A stretch of DNA of 64,000 nt from MTP4 sp052056915 (lineage in GTDB: Archaea; Halobacteriota; Methanosarcinia; Methanosarcinales; Methanosarcinaceae). Location of the stretch: NCBI RefSeq assembly GCF_052056915.1, contig NZ_CP195119.1, forward strand, positions 1,054,001 through 1,118,000. Direction: 5' to 3'. Position 1 is the first letter of the stretch. Each line of letters starts with the position of its first letter. A model generated the notes under the pieces. The model was given only the letters and a program-made list of their open reading frames with translations. It was not told the origin of the DNA and made no database searches. This document shows, piece by piece, positions 53,812 through 63,790 of the stretch. Made by a program: the position numbers and the translations under genes.

Positions 53812-54654
53812 TTAACTCACCAGCAGATATCCGGTATCAAAACCCTGTACTTTTGAAGTTTCCGACACAACTTTTGCAGAAAAGAGCCTGTACCCCGGAC
53901 TTATTCCCTCCGAGACCCTGATACTAAGGGGAAGCGAAACATCCTGCCCAGTCCTCAGTTCCACGGTTTTTTCGGTCCACTCAAACCAGCCGGGTTCTGC
54001 CTGTGAACCTTCCGGGACTTCACTGCTCCCGGTATCAAGGTAAACACTGAAAACGTCATCAATGTTCTGGGTATTTTTAACCTTGATATTTACTAGGACC
54101 TCCTCTCCTGCAGTAACGTTGTTCGCCCTCGGGAAGACAGTTATATCCGCTCCCCCCTCGAGTAAGAGCACCCTGTAAGGAACCGAAGCTTCAGCACAGC
54201 CTCCGGAACCATCCCGGGCAGTTATCTCCAGGGCATAAGCTCCGGCCTCCGAAGGAGCAATTATGCTTCCCTTCCAGGTCCCATTGTCATTCACAAGCCC
54301 GGCATCCTCGCCTGCAATCTCGACCGCTTCAACCTCTGGAGCCGCTTCCACACTAATATTTATGATAGCTCCAGACGTGGCATTAGTCGGGAATAAGGTG
54401 ACAGAATAAATAAGGGAAGAAACGTATTCAGCTCTGGACTTTACATCCGGAAGCGAACTGTCCTCTGTCCCATCCCCATTCCCCGAAATATCTTCTCCTT
54501 CGATGAAAGAAACAGAAGAGGCATCAGGTCCTTCGACATCGCTTATTCCCACATCGCTGGAAGGCTCTTCAGGTTGAGAAGGACTGACACAACCTGACAA
54601 AACGAGGGAGAAAACTAAAACTGAGATCAACAGGAATTTCATTTTTGTCTTCAT
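53812..54654 (-). CDS. Lipoprotein with shared two-domain surface module
   Basis: 280 residues. The lipoprotein signal ends LVLSGC, followed by a Ser/Asp/Glu-rich linker. The last ~190 residues match the C-terminus of the 6xPKD protein: SVTLFPTNATSGAIINISVE, NGTWKGSIIAPSEAGAYALE, EGGADITVFPRANNVTAGEE, VKNTQNIDDVFSVYLD, ending GFDTGYLLVS. This suggests a common partner or surface role. No enzyme motif. Confidence 0.85.
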   Translation of the reverse strand: MKTKMKFLLISVLVFSLVLSGCVSPSQPEEPSSDVGISDVEGPDASSVSFIEGEDISGNGDGTEDSSLPDVKSRAEYVSSLIYSVTLFPTNATSGAIINISVEAAPEVEAVEIAGEDAGLVNDNGTWKGSIIAPSEAGAYALEITARDGSGGCAEASVPYRVLLLEGGADITVFPRANNVTAGEEVLVNIKVKNTQNIDDVFSVYLDTGSSEVPEGSQAEPGWFEWTEKTVELRTGQDVSLPLSIRVSEGISPGYRLFSAKVVSETSKVQGFDTGYLLVS

Positions 54655-55060
54655 AGATTCCCACTTTGATTCATGCTCGATACGCAGTACATAAGGAGAT
54701 TACAAGGAGTTTATAGAGGAAGAACTTATAAATTTAATTATGTAACTCTACACAAATACTTATCAATTAAAGGATTTCAACTTTTACGCGGGTTTTGTCG
54801 GCGGATTCGAGACAGTTCTCGCAGAGGCCTGTCCAGACTCCTTCGGGGTAGGCGAATTTGAGGAGGGGGCGGAAAACCCGCACCGGGTTAACGGTGGGGA
54901 TTCCGCGTCCGCAAAAAAAGAAAATCTCCCGACAAAACTTCCTGTAATTTTGAGATGTTGTGAGCTGACCAACCTGAAATCATCAAATAGAGGCAGAAAA
55001 ACTGAAAAAAGTAGTAATACAAAAAAGAGGGAAGGGTGTTGACCCTTTACCTCCAGTAAT
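54655..55060. other. Gap holding a duplicated fpoO fragment
   Basis: 406 bp. Positions 54780-54913 are the fpoO-like fragment described separately. The rest is AT-rich and includes the lipoprotein promoter. Confidence 0.6.
54780..54913 (-). pseudogene. 134-bp near-identical copy of part of fpoO
   Basis: Bases 54780-54913 match 62165-62298 at 133 of 134 positions, in the same orientation. The single difference (54890) is synonymous in the fpoO frame. The segment encodes residues 7-50 of FpoO, including Cys7, Cys37 and Cys40. It has no start codon, and the match ends abruptly on both sides, so it should not make a protein. It lies 126 bp upstream of the lipoprotein start. Confidence 0.9.
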
Positions 55061-57250
55061 TTATTTTTGCTGCTTCCTCAATAAGTAGAGAACAGCCAGA
55101 AGTCCTGAAATCGCAAATGCGATTTGGAATCCCGGAATCTTGTTCTCTTCTGCATCACCCTCTGTATCTGAAGCTTCAGATTCTTCAGGAGCATTTGTTA
55201 GCTCTGAATCCGCCAAGTTTTCAGCGGGTTCTGCTTCTTCGGGGGATATATCTACATTTCGAACATCCCGAAGTGATTCATCTCCTTCTTCAGCCTCCTC
55301 TATCTCAGCAGAAGTCGGTGTAGATTCTGCGGGAATTATCCTGGCACTTCCCGTTCCTTTCCCACCTCTGTGATCTCCTTTTCCTTTTTCTTCCATGATT
55401 GTTTTTGTTATAGCTGTTGCATTGACCCATGTCTCATCCACATTCCCGTAAATGTCCACAGTATGCGTACCGATTGTGTAACTCGTTTCGGGTTCAAGCC
55501 CTGTGGTGTTGAAGTATTCGGCAGAGGTGTTAGTCTTGAAGATTCCGTTCAGGTAGATTTCGGTGTGGGATAAGTCGGGGTCTGGGGGGTTGTTCCAGGT
55601 GAAGTTGATCCAGGTTGAGCCGGAACTTGATTCAAGATTGCTAACCGCTGTACTACCGGTTATTATGGTTTGAATAGAATCAGGCTCTCTTGTTTCATCA
55701 ATTGTCCCATCGCCATCCGTATCAATCATCATCTCATATTTTTGTGTTGTGAGGTTGATCGGGATAGTAGCAACAGCGTTCTTAGTCAACGGCACGAATT
55801 CATAAACTACTTCGGTAATTCCTGAATCGGATCTCTGTTTTATAGTGAAATTGAAGTGCTGCTCTTCTGCAGAATTTAGCTCATTCTCTGAAAAATTTGC
55901 CCTGATTTCAAAAACATATTCTTCACCGGTATTGTAAAGCAAAATTGTTTCAGGAGCGCTGTAATTAGTATTATCATATAAGGTAACAGTGTAGCCACTG
56001 AAATAGAATGAATCCGGAATATGCCTGTCAACTTTTCCGGAGGAAGGACCTGTACGCCTGCCTTTTGAATCATAGGCACTTAAGTCCGCAGGACAATTTA
56101 AAGACCCGGAGATCATATCTGGTCTTTCAAGAGTCAGCTCTACCGGCTGTTGTATAAAGATATCCCCTTCTTTGAATTCTATTGTCCTGTAACCGGGTGC
56201 AAAATATTCACTGTGTTTGGCAAGGCTCTGGGTCTGTACAAACAAAGGGAATTCATTTAAAGGAAATTCATTTAGAAGAAGTTCATTTGCAAAAAAAGGC
56301 GTTCCTGCTGAATCAATGATATGGGACTGATGAGTATGGCCTGAGATTACGAGTTTCACATTGTAATCTTCACAGTAATCTATAAATTGCTCTCTGTTAA
56401 ACGCAATGCAACCATCGTTCCCACCGGGCTCAGATTGGGGAAGTCCGGTACCATCCGGGTTTTCATCATCGACTGAGGTGCATCGAATTGCCGGATGATG
56501 CATAAAAATAATTTTAGGCTTATTTCTATCCAGTTCTTTTAAAGCATCAATTTGAGTATCATTGAGACCGAATGATTCGGGAGTGGGATCAAATAATTGA
56601 CCCCAACTCAAATAATAAGCATCGTAATCGGATAACGAATCAAGGCCTATAAACATGTAGTCGCCGACTTCTATTGAATAATCATTGAAGTCATCGGAAA
56701 GATAATTTTTTCTTCCCGGCAGCAACGGTTCTACTCGTTCATTATACTCTTCAAGGTCATCAATTATACTTCCATTTGAATCAATAATAGCCTTAGTCCG
56801 ACGATCATGGTTTCCAGGTACACAAAGAACTCTTTCCGTACAATTATTTATTGAAAATATTCCATTCCAGAAATCATCAAAGTATTCCTCTTCATTATAC
56901 TCAACCAGGTCACCGGTCACAAGAATTAAGGAATGGGACGGATCTAATTGATTTGTGGCAAGAATAGCCTCTGCAAAATATTCTCTTTTTTCATCCGGAG
57001 TTTCTTCACCCGCAAATAACCTTTGAGGCATTCCCATGTGAATATCTGCGAAATGAACTATAGTAAAATCGTTAGAAGAAACAGAATTACATTCAGAAAC
57101 AACAGAACTAGACACAAGAATGTTATTTCCATCAAACTCTCCTATATTTCCAACAACTTCAAGATTTATTTCTTCTGCAGAAGTAACACTCATAAGAAAC
57201 AAAAAGAAAATAACTGTCGTTAAGTAAACTCTTTTGTAATTAATGTTCAC
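55061..57250 (-). CDS. Exported metallophosphoesterase with Fn3-like domain and PGF-type C-terminus
   Basis: 729 residues. Signal peptide, then a calcineurin-like phosphoesterase with all metal motifs: VHFADIHMG, LVTGDLVEYN, VPGNHDRR, FMHHPAIR and VISGHTHQSH (within ~60-310). A beta domain and a fibronectin III-like domain (WINFTWNNPPDPDLSHTEIY) follow, then an acidic Ser/Glu linker and IPGFQIAFAISGLLAVLYLLRKQ. The last matches the PGF-CTERM tripartite signal (PGF, helix, basic end). It should be an external phosphatase or nucleotidase anchored to the envelope. Confidence 0.88.
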   Translation of the reverse strand: MNINYKRVYLTTVIFFLFLMSVTSAEEINLEVVGNIGEFDGNNILVSSSVVSECNSVSSNDFTIVHFADIHMGMPQRLFAGEETPDEKREYFAEAILATNQLDPSHSLILVTGDLVEYNEEEYFDDFWNGIFSINNCTERVLCVPGNHDRRTKAIIDSNGSIIDDLEEYNERVEPLLPGRKNYLSDDFNDYSIEVGDYMFIGLDSLSDYDAYYLSWGQLFDPTPESFGLNDTQIDALKELDRNKPKIIFMHHPAIRCTSVDDENPDGTGLPQSEPGGNDGCIAFNREQFIDYCEDYNVKLVISGHTHQSHIIDSAGTPFFANELLLNEFPLNEFPLFVQTQSLAKHSEYFAPGYRTIEFKEGDIFIQQPVELTLERPDMISGSLNCPADLSAYDSKGRRTGPSSGKVDRHIPDSFYFSGYTVTLYDNTNYSAPETILLYNTGEEYVFEIRANFSENELNSAEEQHFNFTIKQRSDSGITEVVYEFVPLTKNAVATIPINLTTQKYEMMIDTDGDGTIDETREPDSIQTIITGSTAVSNLESSSGSTWINFTWNNPPDPDLSHTEIYLNGIFKTNTSAEYFNTTGLEPETSYTIGTHTVDIYGNVDETWVNATAITKTIMEEKGKGDHRGGKGTGSARIIPAESTPTSAEIEEAEEGDESLRDVRNVDISPEEAEPAENLADSELTNAPEESEASDTEGDAEENKIPGFQIAFAISGLLAVLYLLRKQQK

Positions 57251-57761
57251 TTAAAAACCTCCAAAAATAATAAAATAATTTCTTAAACTAATTCTACTCA
57301 GCTTCCGTATTTTCAGGCACATCGATGTCTCTTGATGTAGAATAATGCGCTGAAATTTAAGCAAGTTGTCCCTTTTGCGGGAGTCAAAATCGACATCAAT
57401 TGGAACTTCCGACTCTCCCACATTATAACAAATATACATAAATAATTTTTTAAAAAATTAGATGATTAATTAAAAAGAGTTATAAAAATCAAATTATGTA
57501 CGGATACCCACCCTAAACAAACATTTAGACAATTGCTTCCAATGGCATAAAAATTCCTTCCAAAAGAAGAAATGATTTATCGATCAGAAGGAACATAAAA
57601 AAAAGTGCAAGGGTTTACTTCATCCCCGACCTGAAGATGAGGTATTCATGATATTCAGCATTCTCGCAGTAATAAAAAAGATTTGAAAATAAAGAAATTA
57701 GGGGAGAAAAACTCCCTTCACTTCAAAATTCTCTTTTTTGAAATTCAAAATCAAAAAAACA
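57251..57761. other. AT-rich intergenic region
   Basis: 511 bp between two minus-strand surface genes. No credible open frame, repeat or RNA gene was seen. It should hold the promoter of the phosphoesterase gene near 57260-57480. Confidence 0.35.
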
Positions 57762-60700
57762 TTACTTATCCTCATGAATTTTTATAGATCCTCCTTGAAG
57801 TTCCGTCGTTGGCTCGGCAGTATCCTCTGCACCCAGCATGTTGTCATAAACGATTGCATCAGTGCTTTTGTCCCAGATCTTTATCCTGAACAGGTCAACA
57901 TCGGTGCTCGGTGTGAGTCCGGCGTCGATGGCAGTTAACATGAAACCATATTCGCCTTCCCCATTGATTGTGCCCGTGCCCTTATATTGTGCACGCGCTC
58001 CGGCAATTACCAGCCAGTCGTATTCATCCGAATGGAAATTCAGGTCTGCTACCTGGAAATTGAATTGAGTAACACCGATTGGTACAGTGGCTCCTTTCTT
58101 GTATTTTGAAACGAAACCAAAGTTGGCAGTGCCTACGAGAGTTGGGTCAGGTGCATAGGCTTCCTCTGGAGAATTAATCCACCCACCACCGGTAACAAAT
58201 CCTCCTTCTGGATCATAGATGACGACGTAGTTGGAAACTGAGTAATTAGACCCCAAATCATCGTCCGTGACTGTCAGGTTAATTTGATAGATGCCTGCAG
58301 AAGAATAGATATGCGTCCCGCTAACTGTACCTGAAACACCGCTTTCGATTACGATTCCACCCGAACTGGTGCCGTCACCCCAATTCCAAACTGCTGTGTG
58401 TGTGTCATTGGTTCCAATATCCGTGAAAGTAGAGTTAACCGTTATTGACGTTCCAAGCTGTATCGGATCAATTGTGGAATTGATTTTACCAACAACAGGA
58501 GCAACGTTATTAACCGTAACTAAGGTACTTGCAGATCCTTCACCTGTATCATCATCTGTTGCACTTACAATCACCATGCAATTATCAGATGCTGTGCCGC
58601 TCGGGTCATCGTCCATGTACTGGTGACTCTTACTAAACTCAGTATTGCCTGAAGAACAGTAGAATGTAGTGGAAGTCCCATCTCCCCAGGAGATTGCAAC
58701 TTCGAATGTATCGACAACACCCGGATCAGTGATGGAAACAGTAACTGTTGCAATACCGTTTTCGTCAATTGTATCCCCGGTTGCGGTAATGATTGGTGCA
58801 ACATTATTTACAGTAACTGTGAGTGTACCGGTTCCAACACCACCGTCATCATCAGTAACAGTTAACGTGACTGTGTAAACCCCATCATCTACGTAAATAT
58901 GAGACGGAGTTAAAGAATCTGATGCCTTTTTGCCATCACCAAAGTCCCATTCGATTGTATGAGTGTCAACACTGCCTGCATCTGTAAAGATACCGGAGAA
59001 ATCTATGAGGTCTCCTTCATTCACAAATACGTCAGCACCTGCGTCTACCTCTGGGACAGCGTTATTTATAGTAACATTAAGGCTATCAACAGAAACTCCA
59101 CCGTCATCATCCTGAACTGTGAGAGTAACAGCATACACCCCATCATCTGCATAGGTATGTGAGGGGGTAAGGTCTCCAGCAGCTGTTGAACCGTCTCCGA
59201 AATCCCAGAGAGTAGTATGTGTGTCGAAAATCCCAGGATCATTGAAACTTCCGGAGAAATCAACGGTATCACCTTCAAGTGCAAAGAGGTCATCTCCTGC
59301 GTCCACCTGGGGAGGAACATTTATTACTGTGACTGTAAGGAAATCGGTTCCAATACCACCATCATCGTCAGTAACTGTTAAAGTTACTATGTAAGTACCG
59401 TTTTCCTCATATGCGTGAACAGGGACTAGTGAACCGGAAGCATTCGTTCCGTCACCAAAGTCCCATTCGATTGTGTGAGTGTCAACAACACCACAATCTG
59501 TGAAACTACCTGAGAGAGAAATAACTGAACCTTCATCAGAAATCTGGTCAGCACCAGCATCGACTGAAGGAGCAACGTTAGTAACGGTAACATTAAGTGT
59601 ATCAGTACCAATATCGCCGTCATCATCAGTGACTGTTAAGGTAACTTCATAGATTCCATCATCCTCATAAATATGAGAAGGAATCAAAGAGCCTGAAGCA
59701 TTGGTTCCATCGCCAAAGTTCCATTCAATTGTGTGAGTGTCAGCAACACCACAATCTGTGAAACTACCTGAGAGAGAAATAACTGAACCTTCGTCAACAA
59801 TCTGGTCATTTCCAGCATCAACTTCAGGTGCAATGTTGTTAACCGTCACTTCAGCAGTAGCGGTATCATTTAGCCCTTCTTCATCTGTCACCCTAAGCAA
59901 GACAGCCCCAATATAATCATCATCCCAGGTATAAGTGGCATAAGGTTCTGAAGATGAGATATCAAATACTCCGTCGTTGTTGAAGTCCCATTCATAAGTG
60001 AGTAAATCGCCGTCAGGGTCAGAAGAAGCCGAAGCATCAAAGCTTATGGGTGAGCCCTCGTATGCTTCATAAGGTCCACCTGCATTCGCTACGGGTGGAT
60101 TGTTTTCAGGTACTCCAAACATATCCCCAAGTGTGATTACAGCTATATCTGCTCCTCCTGTCGGCCACTGATGACCACAGAAGACTATTTTCTTCCCATC
60201 GGGACTCCAGTGTGGAAATGCATCATGTACCCCAGCATTATAAGTAAGTCTTACCTTATAGCTCCCATCCAGATTTCTTAACCAGAGGTCAGGAGTACCT
60301 CCATCATTCGAAGCGTAAACAATATATTGACCATCGGGACTGAAACTTGGATGCCATTCACCATATGGAGTATTTGTAAGTTGAATTTGACTATTACCAT
60401 CAGAATTTATCATCCATAGATCGTGTTTAAGGAAACTTTGATCTCCGGCACTGTATATAATTTTAGAGCCATCAGGAGTCCAATCTTTTCCAGGTCCTAC
60501 GTAGGATGAAGTTCCAAGGCGATATTTTCCACTCCCATCTGAATTCATAATCCACAATTCAGAAGGATTATCCCAATAACTTTGACGATATGCAATTTTT
60601 GTTCCGTCTGGACTCCAATAACCGTCAGTATCTATATTTGAAGAATCTGATGCAAGAGGGGTTACCTTTCCATCATTAACATTAACCTTGTACAGATCAA

Positions 60701-61676
60701 ACCAGTGACCACCGGATTTTGTGTACAAAAGTTCGTTTCCATCCGGACTCAAATCGCTAAAAGTAACAAGCATCCCTTCTCCGATACCTGTTCTATGCTG
60801 GTCACTTCCATCAGCGTTCATTATATAAGAGTCACGATCATTCCAAAAAACCCTGGTCAATGCATACATGATCTGACTTCCATCTGCAGTCCAGACCGGG
60901 GAATGTTCTTCCTCTGCGCGATCCGTCAAAAAAGTGATATCCTGCACAACTTTATTCGAAAATGATAGAATAACACTCCCGGAGTTGTCATTAAAATTTT
61001 CATCCGGAATAAATACTCCAACATCACCAGGATCATCTACCACGAACGAAATTTTACTATCAAGTCCATTAATTGCGTAATAATTCTGACCATTTACAAT
61101 AATAAAGGCGTTAAAACGGAGAAAATCATCAGAACTTAGTTTATATCCTTCTCCAGTTAATTCTACAGAATACTCTCCCGGTAAAAGTGATGCTTTAGAA
61201 TAACGATCTGCATACAAGATCGTATTAATTTTACCATCGACTGTTAATGTCTTGGTATCGGGACCCTCAAAAGTGAGCGTGATACTTCCAGAATTATCAG
61301 GAGTCCAGCTATCAGCTACGTACGCTTTTACTGGATCTTTTCCAACGTCCACAAAAATTTCTTCCCCATACTCATTCATGGTATAGAGTTTATCCCCTGA
61401 CTCGATCAGAACATGATACCATGGTGGATTTCCACGATCGTAAGGTTTCCATCCTATGCCGCCAACAGATACCTTATATGTACCTTCAGTTAAGGAAATC
61501 GTTGCAGGGTATTTACTGTACCATACCCCAGAATCTGAAAAAGGCAAAGCATTATTCTTTCCATCGACAAATACTTCTGTAGATTCAAAGTCTTCTGCTG
61601 AAGCTAAACTACAAGCTATTGTTCCTATTAAAACAAGAGCCATTGAGAAACAGACTAGCTTATTAATCTCTTTCAT
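57762..61676 (-). CDS. Large surface protein: TolB-like propeller plus seven PKD domains
   Basis: 1304 residues. Signal peptide (CFSMALVLIGTIACSLASA). Residues ~30-240 are two copies of a ~100-residue beta domain (DGKNNALPFSDSGVWYSKYP and DGKINTILYADRYSKASLLP). At ~250-520 are WD40-like/PD40 blades (WTADGSQIMYAL, WSPDGTKIAYR, WTPDGSKIIYS, FSPDGQYIVYAS, WSPDGKKIVFCG). Seven PKD domains follow (~530-1160) with WDFGDG and YTVTLTVTDDDGG. The C-terminal domain begins GFVTGGGWINSPEEAY. There is no anchor helix. It is probably a secreted adhesin or envelope protein; its ligand is unknown. Confidence 0.85.
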   Translation of the reverse strand: MKEINKLVCFSMALVLIGTIACSLASAEDFESTEVFVDGKNNALPFSDSGVWYSKYPATISLTEGTYKVSVGGIGWKPYDRGNPPWYHVLIESGDKLYTMNEYGEEIFVDVGKDPVKAYVADSWTPDNSGSITLTFEGPDTKTLTVDGKINTILYADRYSKASLLPGEYSVELTGEGYKLSSDDFLRFNAFIIVNGQNYYAINGLDSKISFVVDDPGDVGVFIPDENFNDNSGSVILSFSNKVVQDITFLTDRAEEEHSPVWTADGSQIMYALTRVFWNDRDSYIMNADGSDQHRTGIGEGMLVTFSDLSPDGNELLYTKSGGHWFDLYKVNVNDGKVTPLASDSSNIDTDGYWSPDGTKIAYRQSYWDNPSELWIMNSDGSGKYRLGTSSYVGPGKDWTPDGSKIIYSAGDQSFLKHDLWMINSDGNSQIQLTNTPYGEWHPSFSPDGQYIVYASNDGGTPDLWLRNLDGSYKVRLTYNAGVHDAFPHWSPDGKKIVFCGHQWPTGGADIAVITLGDMFGVPENNPPVANAGGPYEAYEGSPISFDASASSDPDGDLLTYEWDFNNDGVFDISSSEPYATYTWDDDYIGAVLLRVTDEEGLNDTATAEVTVNNIAPEVDAGNDQIVDEGSVISLSGSFTDCGVADTHTIEWNFGDGTNASGSLIPSHIYEDDGIYEVTLTVTDDDGDIGTDTLNVTVTNVAPSVDAGADQISDEGSVISLSGSFTDCGVVDTHTIEWDFGDGTNASGSLVPVHAYEENGTYIVTLTVTDDDGGIGTDFLTVTVINVPPQVDAGDDLFALEGDTVDFSGSFNDPGIFDTHTTLWDFGDGSTAAGDLTPSHTYADDGVYAVTLTVQDDDGGVSVDSLNVTINNAVPEVDAGADVFVNEGDLIDFSGIFTDAGSVDTHTIEWDFGDGKKASDSLTPSHIYVDDGVYTVTLTVTDDDGGVGTGTLTVTVNNVAPIITATGDTIDENGIATVTVSITDPGVVDTFEVAISWGDGTSTTFYCSSGNTEFSKSHQYMDDDPSGTASDNCMVIVSATDDDTGEGSASTLVTVNNVAPVVGKINSTIDPIQLGTSITVNSTFTDIGTNDTHTAVWNWGDGTSSGGIVIESGVSGTVSGTHIYSSAGIYQINLTVTDDDLGSNYSVSNYVVIYDPEGGFVTGGGWINSPEEAYAPDPTLVGTANFGFVSKYKKGATVPIGVTQFNFQVADLNFHSDEYDWLVIAGARAQYKGTGTINGEGEYGFMLTAIDAGLTPSTDVDLFRIKIWDKSTDAIVYDNMLGAEDTAEPTTELQGGSIKIHEDK

Positions 61677-61956
61677 GAGTTAAAACCGCCTACATACTAT
61701 GTATATAAAATAAGTACATAATAAGTAAAATATTTCAAATAGTTTGATAGAAGAAAATTAGATAAAAGTTTTGTTTTTTAGTGAAAAAGAATAAAATATC
61801 GAAATATAAAAAGATACAACTGTCCTTGATATTGATAATGAAACAAAACAGTCGAAAAAATGAAATAAAAAATTAACCAACAGGCGCTTTAGCAGAAAGT
61901 ACCCGCCGAAAAAACAAAAAAAAGAAAAGCCGCTTTAACAGCAGCTTAAACCTCAC

Positions 61957-62316
61957 TTAATGATGCCCGTGTCCCGCGTACTGTTCCTTTTTGAACTTGA
62001 CGTAGGTTTCACCGGCTGCATCCAAACACTTCTTGCAGAGCATGGCGTCTTCAGTCATGACACCTTTTGAGAAGTTGGGGATATGCAGTTCCACGGGGTA
62101 GAGGTCGGTTTTTGTCCCGCAGAGTTTGCATTTGCCGGGGGTACCTGCAAGTTCTTCTTTTTCCACTTTTACGCGGGTTTTGTCGGCGGATTCGAGACAG
62201 TTCTCGCAGAGGCCTGTCCAGACTCCTTCGGGGTAGGCGAATTTGAGGAGGGGGCGGAAAACCCGCACCGGGTTTACGGTGGGGATTCCGCGTCCGCATA
62301 GATCACAGTCTGCCAT
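61957..62316 (-). CDS. fpoO: F420H2 dehydrogenase subunit FpoO
   Basis: 119 residues with four CxxC pairs (Cys4/7, Cys37/40, Cys63/66, Cys94/97), so it may bind iron-sulfur or zinc, and a His-rich end. Its place directly after fpoN (25 bp) is that of fpoO, the last gene of the Methanosarcina fpo operon. That operon encodes the proton-pumping complex oxidising F420H2 with methanophenazine. Residues 7-50 are duplicated as a fragment at 54780. Confidence 0.9.
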   Translation of the reverse strand: MADCDLCGRGIPTVNPVRVFRPLLKFAYPEGVWTGLCENCLESADKTRVKVEKEELAGTPGKCKLCGTKTDLYPVELHIPNFSKGVMTEDAMLCKKCLDAAGETYVKFKKEQYAGHGHH

Positions 62317-62341
62317 ATCTTTTCCTCCTTATTTTATCTCC

Positions 62342-63787
62342 TTAGACCAGTACACTTGCTGCTTCGAGAGCCCACTGCACGAAGGGTTCGGGCCAGATTC
62401 CGATTACCAGTACGCCTGCCACTGCGAGCAGGAGAGCGAGGGCATACGGGAAGGGAGTTCCGATCTTTTCGCCTTCAGGGGGCAGGAAGTACATGTACTT
62501 CACGAGCCGTGCGTAGTAGAACAGGGAAAGGGCACTGTTCAGGATGGCGATCACAGCCAGCCAGGTCATGCCTGCCTGAATGGTCGAGGAGAAGAGCACG
62601 AACTTGGCCATGAAACCGGCTGTTGGCGGGATTCCTGCAAGGGCAAAGACAAAGACCATCATTGCAAAGGCAGCGATTGGCATTCTCTTGCCAAGGCCCC
62701 TGAAGCTGTCAAGGTGGTCGGGGACTTCCAGGTTGCCTCTCTTTTCAGAGGTCACCATCCAGACCACGGCACCGGCTGCTATGAATGCGCCTGCCTTCAT
62801 GAAGGCGTGGGCAAGGGCATAGAGGATGCCGCCTGCAAGAGCCATTGGGGTCATGACCACGAAAGCCATTGCAATGTATCCTGCCTGGGCAAGGGATGAG
62901 TAGGCAAGCATTCGCTTGACACTGGTCTGAGACACTGCGACCACGTTTCCGAAGGTCATGGTGACAACAGCCAGGATCGTGAAGGCGAGCTGCCAGTCAG
63001 GCTGGAGGGCGATGAGAGCCACGATAAAGATCCTGAAGGCTGCCACGAAGCCCATCTTTTTGGAACCTGCCGCAAGGAGGGCGGACACAACAGAGGGGGA
63101 ACCCTGGTAGGTATCCGGAGCCCACATGTGGAAGGGCACAAGCGCCATCTTGAAGCCGAAACCTGCAATCAGCAGGACCACTGCCACAAGCCCGATCGGG
63201 TTGTCCACCAGAAGGCCGCAGTTTGCAGCGATCAGGGGGATGCTGGTCGTGCCGGTTGCTCCGTAGACGTAGGTAAGCCCGAAGAGCATCAGGGCAGCTG
63301 AGACCGAGCCAATCACGAAGTACTTCATGGAGGCTTCAAGGGACCTCGGGTTCTGCTTCTCGTAGCCTGCAAGGGCGTAGGTTGCAAGACTTGCAAGTTC
63401 GAAGGCGCAGAAGAGCACGATCAGGTCGTTGGCCGAAGCCACGAACATCATGCCGAAGGTTGCAAAGAGCACCAGGGCATAGAACTCTTCGGTGTGCTCG
63501 CTGTCCTCGTTATACTTAATGGCAGCTACCGAGACCAGCAGGGCGACTGCCAGGAAGACCAGCTTGAAGAACTGGGAAAGGGCATCGATACTGACCGTTC
63601 CCGAGAACATCACCGCTTCGGTCCCGAAGCTTGCGACCGTAAGACCGAGAGCAGCCAGGACACCGAAAGTTGCCAGGTAGCCGAGCATGTTCTTGGCCTG
63701 GGGGGACATGAAAATCCCCGTGACCAGAACAAAGAGGCCGGTAACCGCAATTGCGATTTCAGGTGCAAGTAACATAAGGTTTACCAT
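62342..63787 (-). CDS. fpoN: F420H2 dehydrogenase subunit FpoN
   Basis: 481 residues, a NuoN/ND2-type antiporter-like membrane subunit of the proton-pumping complex, with ~14 helices. It has the lysine in GYEKQNPRSLEASMKYF, the FKMALVPFHMWAPDTYQGSP motif, and YSSLAQAGYIAM. ATG 63787 has GGGGTG upstream, overlapping the end of fpoM. Confidence 0.95.
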   Translation of the reverse strand: MVNLMLLAPEIAIAVTGLFVLVTGIFMSPQAKNMLGYLATFGVLAALGLTVASFGTEAVMFSGTVSIDALSQFFKLVFLAVALLVSVAAIKYNEDSEHTEEFYALVLFATFGMMFVASANDLIVLFCAFELASLATYALAGYEKQNPRSLEASMKYFVIGSVSAALMLFGLTYVYGATGTTSIPLIAANCGLLVDNPIGLVAVVLLIAGFGFKMALVPFHMWAPDTYQGSPSVVSALLAAGSKKMGFVAAFRIFIVALIALQPDWQLAFTILAVVTMTFGNVVAVSQTSVKRMLAYSSLAQAGYIAMAFVVMTPMALAGGILYALAHAFMKAGAFIAAGAVVWMVTSEKRGNLEVPDHLDSFRGLGKRMPIAAFAMMVFVFALAGIPPTAGFMAKFVLFSSTIQAGMTWLAVIAILNSALSLFYYARLVKYMYFLPPEGEKIGTPFPYALALLLAVAGVLVIGIWPEPFVQWALEAASVLV

Positions 63788-63790
63788 TTT

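Noticed and set aside
54784..54972. 62-codon minus-strand frame over the fpoO fragment
   Set aside because: It is not in the fpoO reading frame and has no other support; the region is better described as a pseudogene fragment.
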